The position numbers were made by a program, and so were the translations under genes. From positions 1-64,000 of the forward strand of contig PXRX01000010.1 of the NCBI GenBank assembly GCA_003023195.1: DNA of 64,000 nt, in the 5' to 3' direction. This DNA is from Halobacteriales archaeon QS_8_69_26. GTDB lineage: Archaea > Halobacteriota > Halobacteria > Halobacteriales > SW-7-71-33. The notes beneath the pieces were generated by a model, which did no database searches, was not told the DNA's origin, and saw nothing but the letters and a program-made list of their open reading frames with translations. Positions 1 through 7,685 of the stretch are shown here, piece by piece (position 1 is the stretch's first letter; each line of letters starts with the position of its first letter).

Positions 1-98
1 GGCCGGCGTAGGAGAAAGTTGCCTCCGTGAGGGATGGCGCTAATGCCAGACCCCCAACGCGAGGAATCCCACGGCTTCAGCCGTGTGGAGGATGTCAA
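1..98 (+). mobile_element. Right-end tail of an IS200/IS605 (TnpB-type) insertion sequence
   Basis: Bases 68-88 form a short hairpin (ACGGC-TTCA-GCCGT core, extended with a bulge), followed by GGAGGATGTCAA at 87-98. This arrangement is what I know from right ends of haloarchaeal TnpB-carrying elements. The upstream 60 bp would then hold the last codons of tnpB (a stop at 41-43 in one frame) and the 3' part of the overlapping omega/sot RNA. The rest of the element lies outside the window, so the gene itself cannot be seen. The family assignment rests on remembered end structure, not on a visible protein. Confidence 0.55.
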
Positions 99-159
99 TC
101 GGCGACCGCACCGGACTTTCCGGGAGTTCACGAACCCGTCACCGGCTCCCGACCGGCGA

Positions 160-780
160 TCAATCGCAGTAGACCCCGTCCCCGAATCCGGTACACCTGA
201 GGGTGACCACGTAGACCTGGATGTCCCCGGGCGAGGCAGTCTTCGGATCGAACTCGATGCGTGCCCGTATACTCTCGCCGGGCGGAATCCCCGACCCGTC
301 CGGGTACTGGACTCTGATCGTTCCGGTCTCGATCTCGTTCGTGAAGTCGGTCTCCGTCGAGTCGTAGTACCTGGCCAGCAGGTCGTACTCGGACAGGTCG
401 GTCTCCAGGTCGCCGTCGTTGCTGACGGTCACCGTGACGACGAACAGGTCCCCCTCGACGGCGGACTGGCAACCGCCGACCGAGAGCCCGTCGACGGTGT
501 TCTCCACGTCGTCGCACTTCGGTCCGAACCCCAGCTCGTCGCCGTCGTCCGCGGCCGTAGTCGTCGCGGGAGTCGACGTGGCCGTGGTCCCACCTGTGGC
601 GGTCCCCGCGTCGGTCGTCCCGCCGTCGTCACCGTCACCGGAGCCGCCGTCCCCGACACACCCCGCGACCCCGGCCAACGCCAGGGTCGCCGTCGCCCGG
701 AGGATCCGGCGTCTGGCGGGCGGTCCACTACTCTCGCGGCCGCCTCGGCTGCCCGCACCGGTCTCAGGCGACCCCGTCAT
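160..780 (-). CDS. Tat-exported lipoprotein of unknown function
   Basis: A 206-aa protein whose N-terminus has an RRR-ILRA twin-arginine start and the lipobox LAGVAGC (Cys near residue 41). It should therefore be exported folded and lipid-anchored outside the cell. After the Cys comes a Gly/Asp/Thr-rich linker of about 50 residues, then a compact beta-rich domain of about 110 residues. That domain looks like the small immunoglobulin-like FxLYD-type domains of haloarchaeal lipoproteins (VTVTVSNDGD, YDLLARYYDST, GESIRARIEFD). Two Cys flank the domain start and two lie near the C-terminus, so disulfides are possible. No neighbour suggests a specific role. The signal is clear; the function is unknown. 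Confidence 0.8.
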   Translation of the reverse strand: MTGSPETGAGSRGGRESSGPPARRRILRATATLALAGVAGCVGDGGSGDGDDGGTTDAGTATGGTTATSTPATTTAADDGDELGFGPKCDDVENTVDGLSVGGCQSAVEGDLFVVTVTVSNDGDLETDLSEYDLLARYYDSTETDFTNEIETGTIRVQYPDGSGIPPGESIRARIEFDPKTASPGDIQVYVVTLRCTGFGDGVYCD

Positions 781-1099
781 GGCTCCGAGGCGCCGGTTGA
801 TCGGTGGTCATCCGTGGCCGTCGCTCGCGGGCGGCGGTCACGCGGGTCTGTCCTGGTCGTCGACGGTCGGTCGGGTCCGGCGGGGAGTCCGCTCGGAACC
901 CCCCGGCCGTCGTCGCGGCGACGCATGACACCATCGAGACGACCCTCCCACTTGAAGCTACTCGCCCGGAAGATCGGACTCCTGGAGTTGGACCCCCCGC
1001 GACGAAACTTTGTCCTCCCGCTCCCCGCTGATGGTCCTCAGGTCCTCCCTCGCCTGCTCCCCGCGACGAAACTTTGTCCTCCCGCTCCGAACGGCCACC
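781..1099. other. Spacer with duplicated promoter segment, no gene seen
   Basis: This 319-bp stretch lies between the divergent lipoprotein and YjbQ genes. Reading frames across it are Arg/Pro-rich and look like chance frames of GC-rich DNA. The only structured content is the 30-bp direct repeat described separately at 995-1088. Confidence 0.6.
995..1088 (+). repeat. 30-bp direct repeat containing a duplicated promoter
   Basis: Two identical 30-bp copies lie at 995-1024 and 1059-1088, 64 bp apart. Each contains GACGAAACTTTGTCC, which reads as a haloarchaeal BRE plus TATA-like element. The second copy puts this element about 25-33 nt before the ATG at 1100, as expected for a leaderless transcript. 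The first copy would start transcription near 1036. Confidence 0.75.
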
Positions 1100-1495
1100 A
1101 TGCGCTTCTCGGTTCGGACCGACGACCGCCTGACGACCGTCGACGTGACCGACCGGATCCGGGAGGCCGTGCCCCCGGAGTTCTCGGGGACCTGCACGGC
1201 GTTCGTCCGTCACACCACCGCCGGTCTGGTGGTCAACGAGGCCGAGACACGTCTGCTGACCGACGTCGAGTCGTTCCTCTCGGACCTCGTGCCGCAAGAG
1301 GGGTGGGACCACGACCGGATCGACGACAACGCCGACTCGCACCTCCGGGCGCTCCTGCTCGGTCCGGACGTGACCGTGCCCGTCGAGGACGGCGACCTGA
1401 TGCTCGGAACCTGGCAGTCGGTACTGCTCGTGGAGTGCGACGGACCCCGGAGGAGGGAGGTGACCGTCGCGCTGACGCCGGGCGTGGACGGGTGA
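1100..1495 (+). CDS. YjbQ / UPF0047 family protein
   Basis: A 131-aa cytosolic protein matching the compact YjbQ (UPF0047) fold along its whole length. The conserved HTTAG motif is near residues 38-42, the DDNADSHLRALLLG stretch near 74-87, and the GTWQSVLLVECDGPR segment near 101-115. Family members form trimers, and some bacterial members complement thiamine-phosphate synthase mutants. The physiological substrate in archaea is not established. I chose the ATG at 1100 because the family starts here and the duplicated TATA-like element sits at the leaderless distance. An in-frame upstream ATG at 1010 would add 30 atypical residues encoded by the repeat. Confidence 0.88.
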   Translation: MRFSVRTDDRLTTVDVTDRIREAVPPEFSGTCTAFVRHTTAGLVVNEAETRLLTDVESFLSDLVPQEGWDHDRIDDNADSHLRALLLGPDVTVPVEDGDLMLGTWQSVLLVECDGPRRREVTVALTPGVDG

Positions 1496-1608
1496 CCGGG
1501 GGATTAACGACCCCGGACCGATGGTGGACCTCGACGGCCCCGGCGAGCAGTTGCGGCGACCGTGGGACCGAAGCCGGCAACTCACCGCCACCGGGGCCGG
1601 CCCGGGGT

Positions 1609-2442
1609 TTAGACCACGTCCGATCGGTCCGAGATGAGGCCGTCGACGCCGGCCTCCCGGAGCGGGTCGGCCGTCTCCCGGTCGGTGACCGTCCAGGCGT
1701 TGACCGTCAGGCCGGCGTCGTGGGCGCGGTCGACGAACCCCCCGGACAGCGCCAGGTCCACCTCGGGGTGGATCGCCCGGCAGTCCAGCGAGACGGCCCG
1801 CTCCACCGGGTCCGGAGTGGCGGCAGTGCAGAGAAAGCCCGTCGGAACCCCGGGATGGGCGTCGCGGACTTCGGCGAGGACCCCCGGGTCGAACGAGGAA
1901 ACCAGGACGTCGTTCTCCACCGAGCGAAGGACCGGGAGCGCCGACTCCACGACGGGATCCTTCAGTTCGGCGTTGACGTCCACCCCCTCGGGAACCGCGT
2001 CGAGGACCGCCGAAAGCGTGGGCACGCACTCCCCGGATCCGAGCACGTCGAGTGCGGCGAGGTCGTCGACGGTCATCGCGTCGACCCGTCCGGTTCCATC
2101 CGTGACGCGGCCGACGGTCGCGTCGTGGATCACTACCGGGTCGCCCGACGCACACCGCCGGACGTCGAACTCGACGGCGTCGGCACCCCGGTCGGCGGCG
2201 TGGACCATCGCGGCGACGGTGTTATCCGGGGCCTCCCCTGCGAACCCCCGGTGTGCGATGAGGTTCACGTCGCTCGCTTGGACGGCGTCCCGGAATAGTT
2301 CGTCGGATACCTCCCGCCCCGGGGTCCTCGGAACCCCTCGACTGTAACCGATCCCACGTCGGGAGGGATCGCTCGGGGAGTGCCCGTCGTCCGGACCGCC
2401 GGAGCCGATCCCACCGTATACAGTAAACTTACTGTAATCCAT
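1609..2442 (-). CDS. Glycerophosphodiester phosphodiesterase
   Basis: A GDPD-family TIM-barrel enzyme that hydrolyses glycerophosphodiesters to glycerol-3-phosphate and an alcohol. Family signatures are the catalytic HRGFAGEAPDNT, DAVEFDVR..DGDPVVIHD (metal ligands and acid) and the late NAWTVTD strand. The catalytic domain begins at VNLIAHRG. A GTG there (position 2268) would give a normal 219-aa enzyme. The ATG at 2442 would add 58 residues, but a symmetric CTTAAG at 2463-2468 lies at a leaderless distance from it. The start is therefore unsettled. With the 2442 start, the palindrome at 2419-2436 lies inside the first codons. The gene is divergent from the SDR gene. Confidence 0.85.
   Translation of the reverse strand: MDYSKFTVYGGIGSGGPDDGHSPSDPSRRGIGYSRGVPRTPGREVSDELFRDAVQASDVNLIAHRGFAGEAPDNTVAAMVHAADRGADAVEFDVRRCASGDPVVIHDATVGRVTDGTGRVDAMTVDDLAALDVLGSGECVPTLSAVLDAVPEGVDVNAELKDPVVESALPVLRSVENDVLVSSFDPGVLAEVRDAHPGVPTGFLCTAATPDPVERAVSLDCRAIHPEVDLALSGGFVDRAHDAGLTVNAWTVTDRETADPLREAGVDGLISDRSDVV
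2419..2436. promoter_or_regulatory. 18-bp palindrome, site A (TACAGTAA motif)
   Basis: TACAGTAAACTTACTGTA is a perfect inverted repeat: 8-bp arms with a 2-bp centre. It is an AT-rich island in very GC-rich DNA, and close relatives occur at 11849, 24488 and 47839. It lies in the divergent region between GDPD and SDR, overlapping the farthest upstream GDPD start. It looks like a binding site for a dimeric protein; the protein is unknown. Confidence 0.6.
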
Positions 2443-2462
2443 TTCCGGGGGACCGCGCCACC

Positions 2463-2468
2463 CTTAAG
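2463..2468. promoter_or_regulatory. Symmetric CTTAAG, probable bidirectional TATA element
   Basis: CTTAAG is self-complementary. It lies about 28 nt before the ATG at 2494 on the plus strand and about 23 nt before the ATG at 2442 on the minus strand, so it could serve both divergent genes as a leaderless promoter. Inferred from spacing only. Confidence 0.45.
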
Positions 2469-2493
2469 CGGCCGGCGGTCCATGGATCCGTCG

Positions 2494-3198
2494 ATGTCCG
2501 TCAGTTTCGACTTCTCCGACCGGGTGGCGATCGTAACGGGTGCGAGCGGTGCGCTCGGCAGTGCCGTCGTCGACGCGTTCCGGGACGCCGGGGCGACGGT
2601 GGCCGCGGTCGACCTCGTCGCGCCCGAGGAGGACGACTCCTTGCTGGATCCGGACGAGGGAACCGACTTCTACGAGGCGGACCTCACCGACGAGGACCAG
2701 GTGGCGGGGATGGTCGAGGACGTCGTCGACGACCACGGGCAGGTCGACCACCTGCTGAACGTCGCGGGGACCTGGCGCGGTGGAACCCCCATCGAGGAGA
2801 CGGACCTGGACACCTACCGGTTCCTGCTGGACGTGAACCTCACGTCGGCGTTCCTGACGAGCAAGCACGCCCTCCCGCACCTCCAGGACCGGGAGGGGTC
2901 CATCGTCTCCGTCAGCGCCCGCTCCTCGCTGGAGGGCGGCGAGAGCGACGGTCCCTACCGGGCCTCGAAGGCCGGGATACGGATCCTCACCGAGACGCTG
3001 GCCGAGGAGAACCTCGGAACGGTCCGGGCGAACTGCGTGATGCCGTCGGTGCTCGACACCCCGATGAACCGGGAGATGATGGACTACAGCGAGGAGTGGG
3101 TCGACCCGGCGGACGTGGCGACGACCATCCTGGCGCTCTGCTCGGAGGCCACGCCGGTCACGAGCGGTGCGGCCGTTCCCGTCTACGGCGAGGCCTGA
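2494..3198 (+). CDS. SDR family NAD(P)-dependent oxidoreductase
   Basis: A 234-aa short-chain dehydrogenase/reductase. The Rossmann glycine motif TGASGALG is at residues 15-22, NVAG follows the fourth strand, and the catalytic Ser and the YRASK (Tyr-x3-Lys) motif lie in the second half. The C-terminus (SGAAVPVYGEA) matches the usual SDR end. The substrate cannot be told from sequence. I chose the ATG at 2494 because CTTAAG lies about 28 nt upstream; an ATG at 2482 would add MDPS. The stop codon overlaps the next start (TGATG), so the SDR and the NUDIX hydrolase are translationally coupled. Confidence 0.9.
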   Translation: MSVSFDFSDRVAIVTGASGALGSAVVDAFRDAGATVAAVDLVAPEEDDSLLDPDEGTDFYEADLTDEDQVAGMVEDVVDDHGQVDHLLNVAGTWRGGTPIEETDLDTYRFLLDVNLTSAFLTSKHALPHLQDREGSIVSVSARSSLEGGESDGPYRASKAGIRILTETLAEENLGTVRANCVMPSVLDTPMNREMMDYSEEWVDPADVATTILALCSEATPVTSGAAVPVYGEA

Positions 3199-3782
3199 TG
3201 CCGGGCGACGGTCCGCGGGCGGTCGCACCCGTCGACGAACTGCCCGACCCGCCGCTCCCGGACCCCGACCCGTCCCAGGAGTGGTGGGACCCGGCGGCGA
3301 TGACCGAGGGTGCGCTGGTCCACCCGGTCCGGGACGGCCGGATGCTGTTGATAGAGAAGAAACGCGGCGTCGGCGCGGGCAACCTGATCGGTCCCGGGGG
3401 AAAGCTGGAACCCGGCGAGCGTCCCGCCGAGGCGGGGATCCGGGAGGTACGCGAGGAGACCGGCGTCCGGATCCACGACCTGGAGCTAGTGGGGGTCCTG
3501 GAGTTCGTCTTCGGCGAGGAGCCGTTCATGCGGCCACACGTCTTCGTCGCCCGGGAGTTCTCGGGGACGCCCCGGGAGTCGGACGAAGGGATCCCCGAGT
3601 GGCACGACGTCGACGCACTGCCCTACGACCGGATGTGGGACGACGACCGCTACTGGTTCCCCTACATGCTGGCGGGCGAACCGTTCCGGGCCCGGTTCCG
3701 GTTCGACGCGGACGGCGACCGGATGCTGGCGGGCGAGGTGGAGACGGACGTGGAGTTCCCATCCCCGCCCCGACCGGAGTGA
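3198..3782 (+). CDS. NUDIX hydrolase (MutT/8-oxo-dGTP diphosphatase-like)
   Basis: A 194-aa protein with a complete Nudix box at residues 68-90: G-x5-E-x7-REVREETGV. The box binds the metal that drives hydrolysis of a nucleoside diphosphate linked to another group. The preceding LLIEKKRGVGAGNLIGPGGK and the later WFPYMLAGEPFRARFRFD resemble the 8-oxo-dGTP/2-hydroxy-dATP diphosphatase (MTH1-like) branch. A role in nucleotide-pool sanitation is plausible but not proven. The N-terminal 30 residues are Pro/Asp-rich. The ATG overlaps the SDR stop by one base, which fixes the start. Confidence 0.9.
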   Translation: MPGDGPRAVAPVDELPDPPLPDPDPSQEWWDPAAMTEGALVHPVRDGRMLLIEKKRGVGAGNLIGPGGKLEPGERPAEAGIREVREETGVRIHDLELVGVLEFVFGEEPFMRPHVFVAREFSGTPRESDEGIPEWHDVDALPYDRMWDDDRYWFPYMLAGEPFRARFRFDADGDRMLAGEVETDVEFPSPPRPE

Positions 3783-3902
3783 TCGGGAGGGGTCACCGGC
3801 CCCGGCGTCCCACTCGGAGCGGCCGGATCGTCGGGTGACGGAAACCTTTTGACGACGCCGGAAGTGGCTTCGCCCAATGAACGGACAGGACGGGATCCCG
3901 CC

Positions 3903-5453
3903 ATGACGATGGACGACCGCATCGACGAACTGGCGGAACTCCGCGAGGAGGCCCGCAAGGGCGGCGGCGAGGACCGCATCGAGCGCCAGCACGAGAAGGG
4001 GAAGCTCACCGCCCGCGAACGGATCGACTACTTCCTCGACGACGGGACCTTCACGGAGTTCGACCAGCTCCGGACCCACCGCTCGCACAGCTTCGGCATG
4101 GAGGAGCGCCAGGTGCTCGGCGACGGCGTCGTGACGGGCTACGGCGATGTCGACGGCCGCACTGTCTTCGTGTTCGCCCACGACTTCACGGTGTTCGGCG
4201 GGTCGCTGGGCGAGGTGGTCGCCGAGAAGGTCTGCAAGGTCATGGACAAGGCGATGGAGGTCGGTGCTCCCATCGTCGGCCTGAACGACTCGGCCGGCGC
4301 CCGGATCCAGGAGGGCGTGGCCTCGCTCGCCGGCTTCACCGAGATATTCCACCGCAACCAGAGGGCCTCCGGGGTCGTCCCACAGATTTCGGCGATCATG
4401 GGTCCCTGTGCGGGCGGGGCGGTCTACTCGCCGTCCATCACCGACTTCGTGTTCATGGCCGAGGACACCAGCTACATGTACATCACCGGCCCCGGCGTGA
4501 CCAAGCAGGTCACCGGGGAGGAGGTGAGCCACCAGGACCTGGGCGGGGCCGGCGTCCACACCGCGACCACGGGGATCGCCCAGTTCTCGGGGAGGGACGA
4601 CGAGGACGTCCTCGACGGCATCAAGCGCCTGCTCTCGTACCTCCCGTCGAACAACGTCGAGGACCCGCCACGTGTCGAACCCTGGGACGACCCCGAGCGA
4701 CGGGACGAGGACCTCGAACGCGTCGTCCCCGACCAGCCCAGAAAGCCCTATGACGTGGTCGACGTCGTCGACTCGGTGGTTGACGAGGGGTCGTTCTACG
4801 AGGTGAACGAGTCCTTCGCGAAGAACGTCGTCGTCGGGTTCGCCCGCCTGAACGGCCACTCGGTCGGGGTCGTCGCCAACCAGCCCCGGGTCAACGCCGG
4901 CACCCTCACCGTCGACGCATCGCTGAAGGCCTCGCGGTTCGTCCGGTTCTGTGACGCGTTCAACATCCCGATCGTCACGTTCGTCGACGTGCCCGGCTAC
5001 ATGCCCGGTACCGACCAGGAACACCGCGGGATCATCCGCCACGGCGCCAAGATCCTCTACGCGTTCTCGGAGGCCACGGTTCCCCTGCTGACGGTGATCA
5101 CCCGGAAGGCCTACGGTGGCGCCTACTGCGTGATGGCCTCGAAGCACCTCGGCGCCGACGTGAACTACGCCTGGCCGACCGCCGAGATCGCCGTCATGGG
5201 CCCCCGCGGGGCGGTCAACCTCCTCTACCGCCAGGAACTGGAGGAGGCGGACGACCCCGACGAACTCCGGCAGGAACTCATCGACGAGTACCGCGACGAG
5301 TTCGCCAACCCCTACACCGCGGCCGACCGGGGGTTCGTCGACGACGTGATCGAACCCAAGAACACCCGACCCAGGTTGATCGAGGACCTGGAGGTGCTGC
5401 GCTCGAAGCGCGAGGACACCCCCGACAAGAAGCATGGAAACATCCCGCTCTGA
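3903..5453 (+). CDS. pccB: Acyl-CoA carboxylase carboxyltransferase (beta) subunit, propionyl-CoA type
   Basis: A 516-aa carboxyltransferase with the two crotonase-like halves of the PccB/AccD5 family. It transfers CO2 from carboxybiotin to an acyl-CoA, most likely propionyl-CoA. Signatures are [31 protein letters not shown], and in the second half [22 protein letters not shown] and [23 protein letters not shown]-like AACCTTTT at about 3842-3849 precludes the farther ATG at 3849, so I used the ATG at 3903 with a short leader. The next gene (PccX) overlaps its end. The biotin carboxylase/carrier subunit is not in this window. Confidence 0.92.
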   Translation: MTMDDRIDELAELREEARKGGGEDRIERQHEKGKLTARERIDYFLDDGTFTEFDQLRTHRSHSFGMEERQVLGDGVVTGYGDVDGRTVFVFAHDFTVFGGSLGEVVAEKVCKVMDKAMEVGAPIVGLNDSAGARIQEGVASLAGFTEIFHRNQRASGVVPQISAIMGPCAGGAVYSPSITDFVFMAEDTSYMYITGPGVTKQVTGEEVSHQDLGGAGVHTATTGIAQFSGRDDEDVLDGIKRLLSYLPSNNVEDPPRVEPWDDPERRDEDLERVVPDQPRKPYDVVDVVDSVVDEGSFYEVNESFAKNVVVGFARLNGHSVGVVANQPRVNAGTLTVDASLKASRFVRFCDAFNIPIVTFVDVPGYMPGTDQEHRGIIRHGAKILYAFSEATVPLLTVITRKAYGGAYCVMASKHLGADVNYAWPTAEIAVMGPRGAVNLLYRQELEEADDPDELRQELIDEYRDEFANPYTAADRGFVDDVIEPKNTRPRLIEDLEVLRSKREDTPDKKHGNIPL

Positions 5454-5844
5454 GGCGGGTCGGTCCCGCTCCGATCCCGACGGCGGTTCGACGTCCGATT
5501 GCGGCCCGATCGCGGATGGCGCTCCGCCGTCCGACGGTGCTCCGACGTCCGACGAAGCACTGATGACTGACGGTGGCGTCCCAGAGACGGAGTCGCTCCT
5601 GGAGGGCCTGTCGATCCCGGACGACGCCGACGCGGACGAGGCCGCCGCCATCGCCGCCGCCGTCGGCGCCCACCTGACCGACCTGGAACTGGCAGCCCGG
5701 TCGAGTGAGGGGGAACCGACCTGGCGGGGCCACAAGTGGGCGTTCGCCGGCCGCACGGAGTCCGTGACCGGTCGCTCGGTCAAGGTCCCGGACTCGACGC
5801 CGACCGACGCCTGGACCGCCGCGGGTCGTGCCGACAGGCTCTGA
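5434..5844 (+). CDS. pccX: PccX-like small subunit of propionyl-CoA carboxylase
   Basis: A 136-aa acidic protein. Its last 90 residues match the haloarchaeal 'acc operon protein'/PccX: an Ala-rich acidic helix ([18 protein letters not shown]), then [18 protein letters not shown] and [12 protein letters not shown]. In Haloferax mediterranei, PccX is required together with PccA and PccB for propionyl-CoA carboxylase activity. The ATG at 5434 lies inside the end of pccB, giving a coupled pair. A later ATG at 5563 would remove a Ser/Asp/Pro-rich, poorly conserved N-terminus, so the exact start is uncertain. Confidence 0.85.
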   Translation: METSRSEAGRSRSDPDGGSTSDCGPIADGAPPSDGAPTSDEALMTDGGVPETESLLEGLSIPDDADADEAAAIAAAVGAHLTDLELAARSSEGEPTWRGHKWAFAGRTESVTGRSVKVPDSTPTDAWTAAGRADRL

Positions 5845-5871
5845 GCGTACCCGGTCTTCCCGGTCCCGACG

Positions 5872-6141
5872 CTACCTGACCTCGTCCAGCGAGACGATCG
5901 ATCCCGCGTCGGCGGTGAGCCAGTGGGTCATGAGTTCGTCCTCCTCGGCCTCCCTGGGTACGAGGGTACAGCTCTGTCCCTCCTCTGCCGGGCCCTCGAA
6001 CAGTGCCACAATCTCGTAGTCGTCCGCGAGTGGCCCGTCGTCCGGCCCGTCCTCGTCTGCCGATCGCCAGTCCTCTATCTCGACGCCGTCGCTCAGTGGG
6101 CTGGTCTCGTCCCATTCGAAGTCGTCCGGGGTGTCGCTCAT
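5872..6141 (-). CDS. DUF7511 domain-containing protein
   Basis: An 89-aa very acidic protein with the haloarchaeal DUF7511 pattern: a short beta strand ending in CTLVP, then ELMTHWLTADAGSIVSLDEVR at the C-terminus. The molecular function is unknown; no catalytic motif or membrane segment is visible. I placed the start at the ATG at 6141 (MSDTPDDFEWDE). A GTG at 6201, about 25 nt from an AT-rich TATATT-like element, would add 20 residues that do not look conserved. It is convergent with pccX. Confidence 0.75.
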   Translation of the reverse strand: MSDTPDDFEWDETSPLSDGVEIEDWRSADEDGPDDGPLADDYEIVALFEGPAEEGQSCTLVPREAEEDELMTHWLTADAGSIVSLDEVR

Positions 6142-6293
6142 GGTGCGTGTGACGAACCGGGTCGGGGATCCGTCTCGATCCCTACTAGACGGGACATCCA
6201 CATACGCGTACCGTACAAAATATTACCTCGTGGGGGGCCGAACGGGGCAAAGGGTTGCAGTCCGGGGATCGACGAGGGGAGCAATGGCCCCGG

Positions 6294-6376
6294 GTCGTAG
6301 GTCGACCAGCGAAGCCACAGGATCGGCCAAAGGAGCAACGGGGTCGACCAGCGGAGCAACGGGGTCGTAGGTCGAC
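6294..6376. repeat. 21-bp tandem array flanked by direct repeats
   Basis: Three 21-bp units lie at 6301-6321, 6322-6342 and 6343-6363, sharing the pattern GRAGCMACRGG at their right half. The 13-bp sequence GTCGTAGGTCGAC occurs on both sides (6294-6306 and 6364-6376). The array ends about 15 bp before the TATA-like element of the downstream sulfatase gene. I see no coding function. Confidence 0.7.
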
Positions 6377-6422
6377 GAGGGGAACCGAAACCTATAGGCG
6401 GGTCAGTCCCGGCCGGGAGACT

Positions 6423-7670
6423 GTGGGTTCGAACGAGACAAACCTGCTGGTCGTCTGCGTCGACTGTCTCCGCCAGGACTTCACCGCGACCGATAGGGCC
6501 CGGACGCCGTTCATCGACAGTCTCGCCGGGGACGGGATCGAGTACCGGGAACTGTACTCGACGGCGACGACCACGACCCCCTGCGTGGCGAGCATGCTCA
6601 CCGGAACGTACTCCGAGCGCAACGGCATCAACTCGCTGCGCCACTGCGACCTGAGCGAGGACGTCCGGACGGCGGCCGAACTGCTGGGGGAGGCCGGCTT
6701 CGAGACGGCCGCGATGGTGACCGGACCGCTGGTCGAGGAGACGGGGATCCAGCGGGGGTTCGACCACTACTGGTACCGCGAACCCGAGGAGGAACTGGTG
6801 GGCGACTGGTTCGACACCGCGGTCCGGAAACTCGACGACCTCCCCGAACCGTTCTTCTGCTACCTCCACCTCTGGGAAGTCCACGAACCCATCTGGGTCC
6901 CACCCGAGGCGGGGGACCGCCGGTTCGGCGAGACGTCCTACCAGCGGATGCTCTGTGCGCTCGACCGGGCGCTGGAGCGGTTCGTCGCCGAGGCTCCCGA
7001 GGACACCCTGGTCGCGTTCACGGGCGACCACGCGGAGAGCATCTCCTGGCGGTGGGACCCGGGATCGAACGTCGCCAAAATCGTGCGGGACGTCGCCAGG
7101 TACAGGCTCGGTCTCGACACCCGGCCGGTCGAGCGACGGCTCAACCGCGTGATGGACCGGTTCTCGGCGGACTACCCCGACCACTACGTAGAGCGCGGTC
7201 ACGGCCAGAACGTCTTCGACTTCGTCGCGAACGTCCCCTTCCTGTTGTCCGGCCCCGGGATCGATCCCGCGACGGTCGACGCCCAGGCCCGACAGATAGA
7301 CGTCCTCCCGACCCTGCTGGACTACGTCTCACTTCCCGTCCCAGAGTTCGTGCAGGGCGAGAGCCTGCTCCCGCCCGAGAAGGTCGAGGACCGCGACGCC
7401 TACCTGCGGGCCTGCGGCGAGAGCCTCAAGTCCGAGACGAACTGGCAGCGCGGACTCCGGGCCGACGGCCACAAGTACGTCGAGTACCCCGACCGGGACT
7501 GGGACCCCGAACTGTACGACCTCTCGGAGGATCCCCTGGAACTGACGGAGGTTTCCGAAGACGACCCGGCCACTCTCAGGCGGATGCAGGACCGTCTTCC
7601 GGAGGAGGAACTGATGGAGGTCGCCGAGGTCGACATCGAGGACCGCCTGGAGGACCTGGGGTACGTCTGA
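6423..7670 (+). CDS. Sulfatase/alkaline-phosphatase-superfamily enzyme
   Basis: A 415-aa cytosolic enzyme (no signal peptide) of the sulfatase fold. An N-terminal metal-binding DCLRQDF is at residues 14-20, the nucleophile loop TTTTPCVASMLTGTY near 49-63, and a later GDHAES metal motif. The loop has Cys-Val-Ala-Ser rather than the CxPxR formylglycine motif, so it may be a phosphohydrolase, phosphotransferase or desulfatase of the haloarchaeal glycan type rather than a classical arylsulfatase. I chose the GTG at 6423 because the TATA-like CCTATA lies about 30 nt upstream. The C-terminal DIEDRLEDLGYV is shared with the sulfatase-like protein at 41497-42885. Confidence 0.85.
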   Translation: MGSNETNLLVVCVDCLRQDFTATDRARTPFIDSLAGDGIEYRELYSTATTTTPCVASMLTGTYSERNGINSLRHCDLSEDVRTAAELLGEAGFETAAMVTGPLVEETGIQRGFDHYWYREPEEELVGDWFDTAVRKLDDLPEPFFCYLHLWEVHEPIWVPPEAGDRRFGETSYQRMLCALDRALERFVAEAPEDTLVAFTGDHAESISWRWDPGSNVAKIVRDVARYRLGLDTRPVERRLNRVMDRFSADYPDHYVERGHGQNVFDFVANVPFLLSGPGIDPATVDAQARQIDVLPTLLDYVSLPVPEFVQGESLLPPEKVEDRDAYLRACGESLKSETNWQRGLRADGHKYVEYPDRDWDPELYDLSEDPLELTEVSEDDPATLRRMQDRLPEEELMEVAEVDIEDRLEDLGYV

Positions 7671-7685
7671 GGTATCGCCGGGGGA

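Noticed and set aside
764-2155. Long minus-strand frame overlapping the YjbQ and GDPD genes
   Set aside because: Same reason: low-complexity Arg-rich translation in a shifted frame over real genes.
34-2298. Long open frame on the plus strand covering the first 2.3 kb
   Set aside because: It is Arg/Pro/Gly-rich, lies antisense to the lipoprotein and glycerophosphodiesterase genes, and has no recognisable domain. Long antisense frames are expected in DNA of this GC content.
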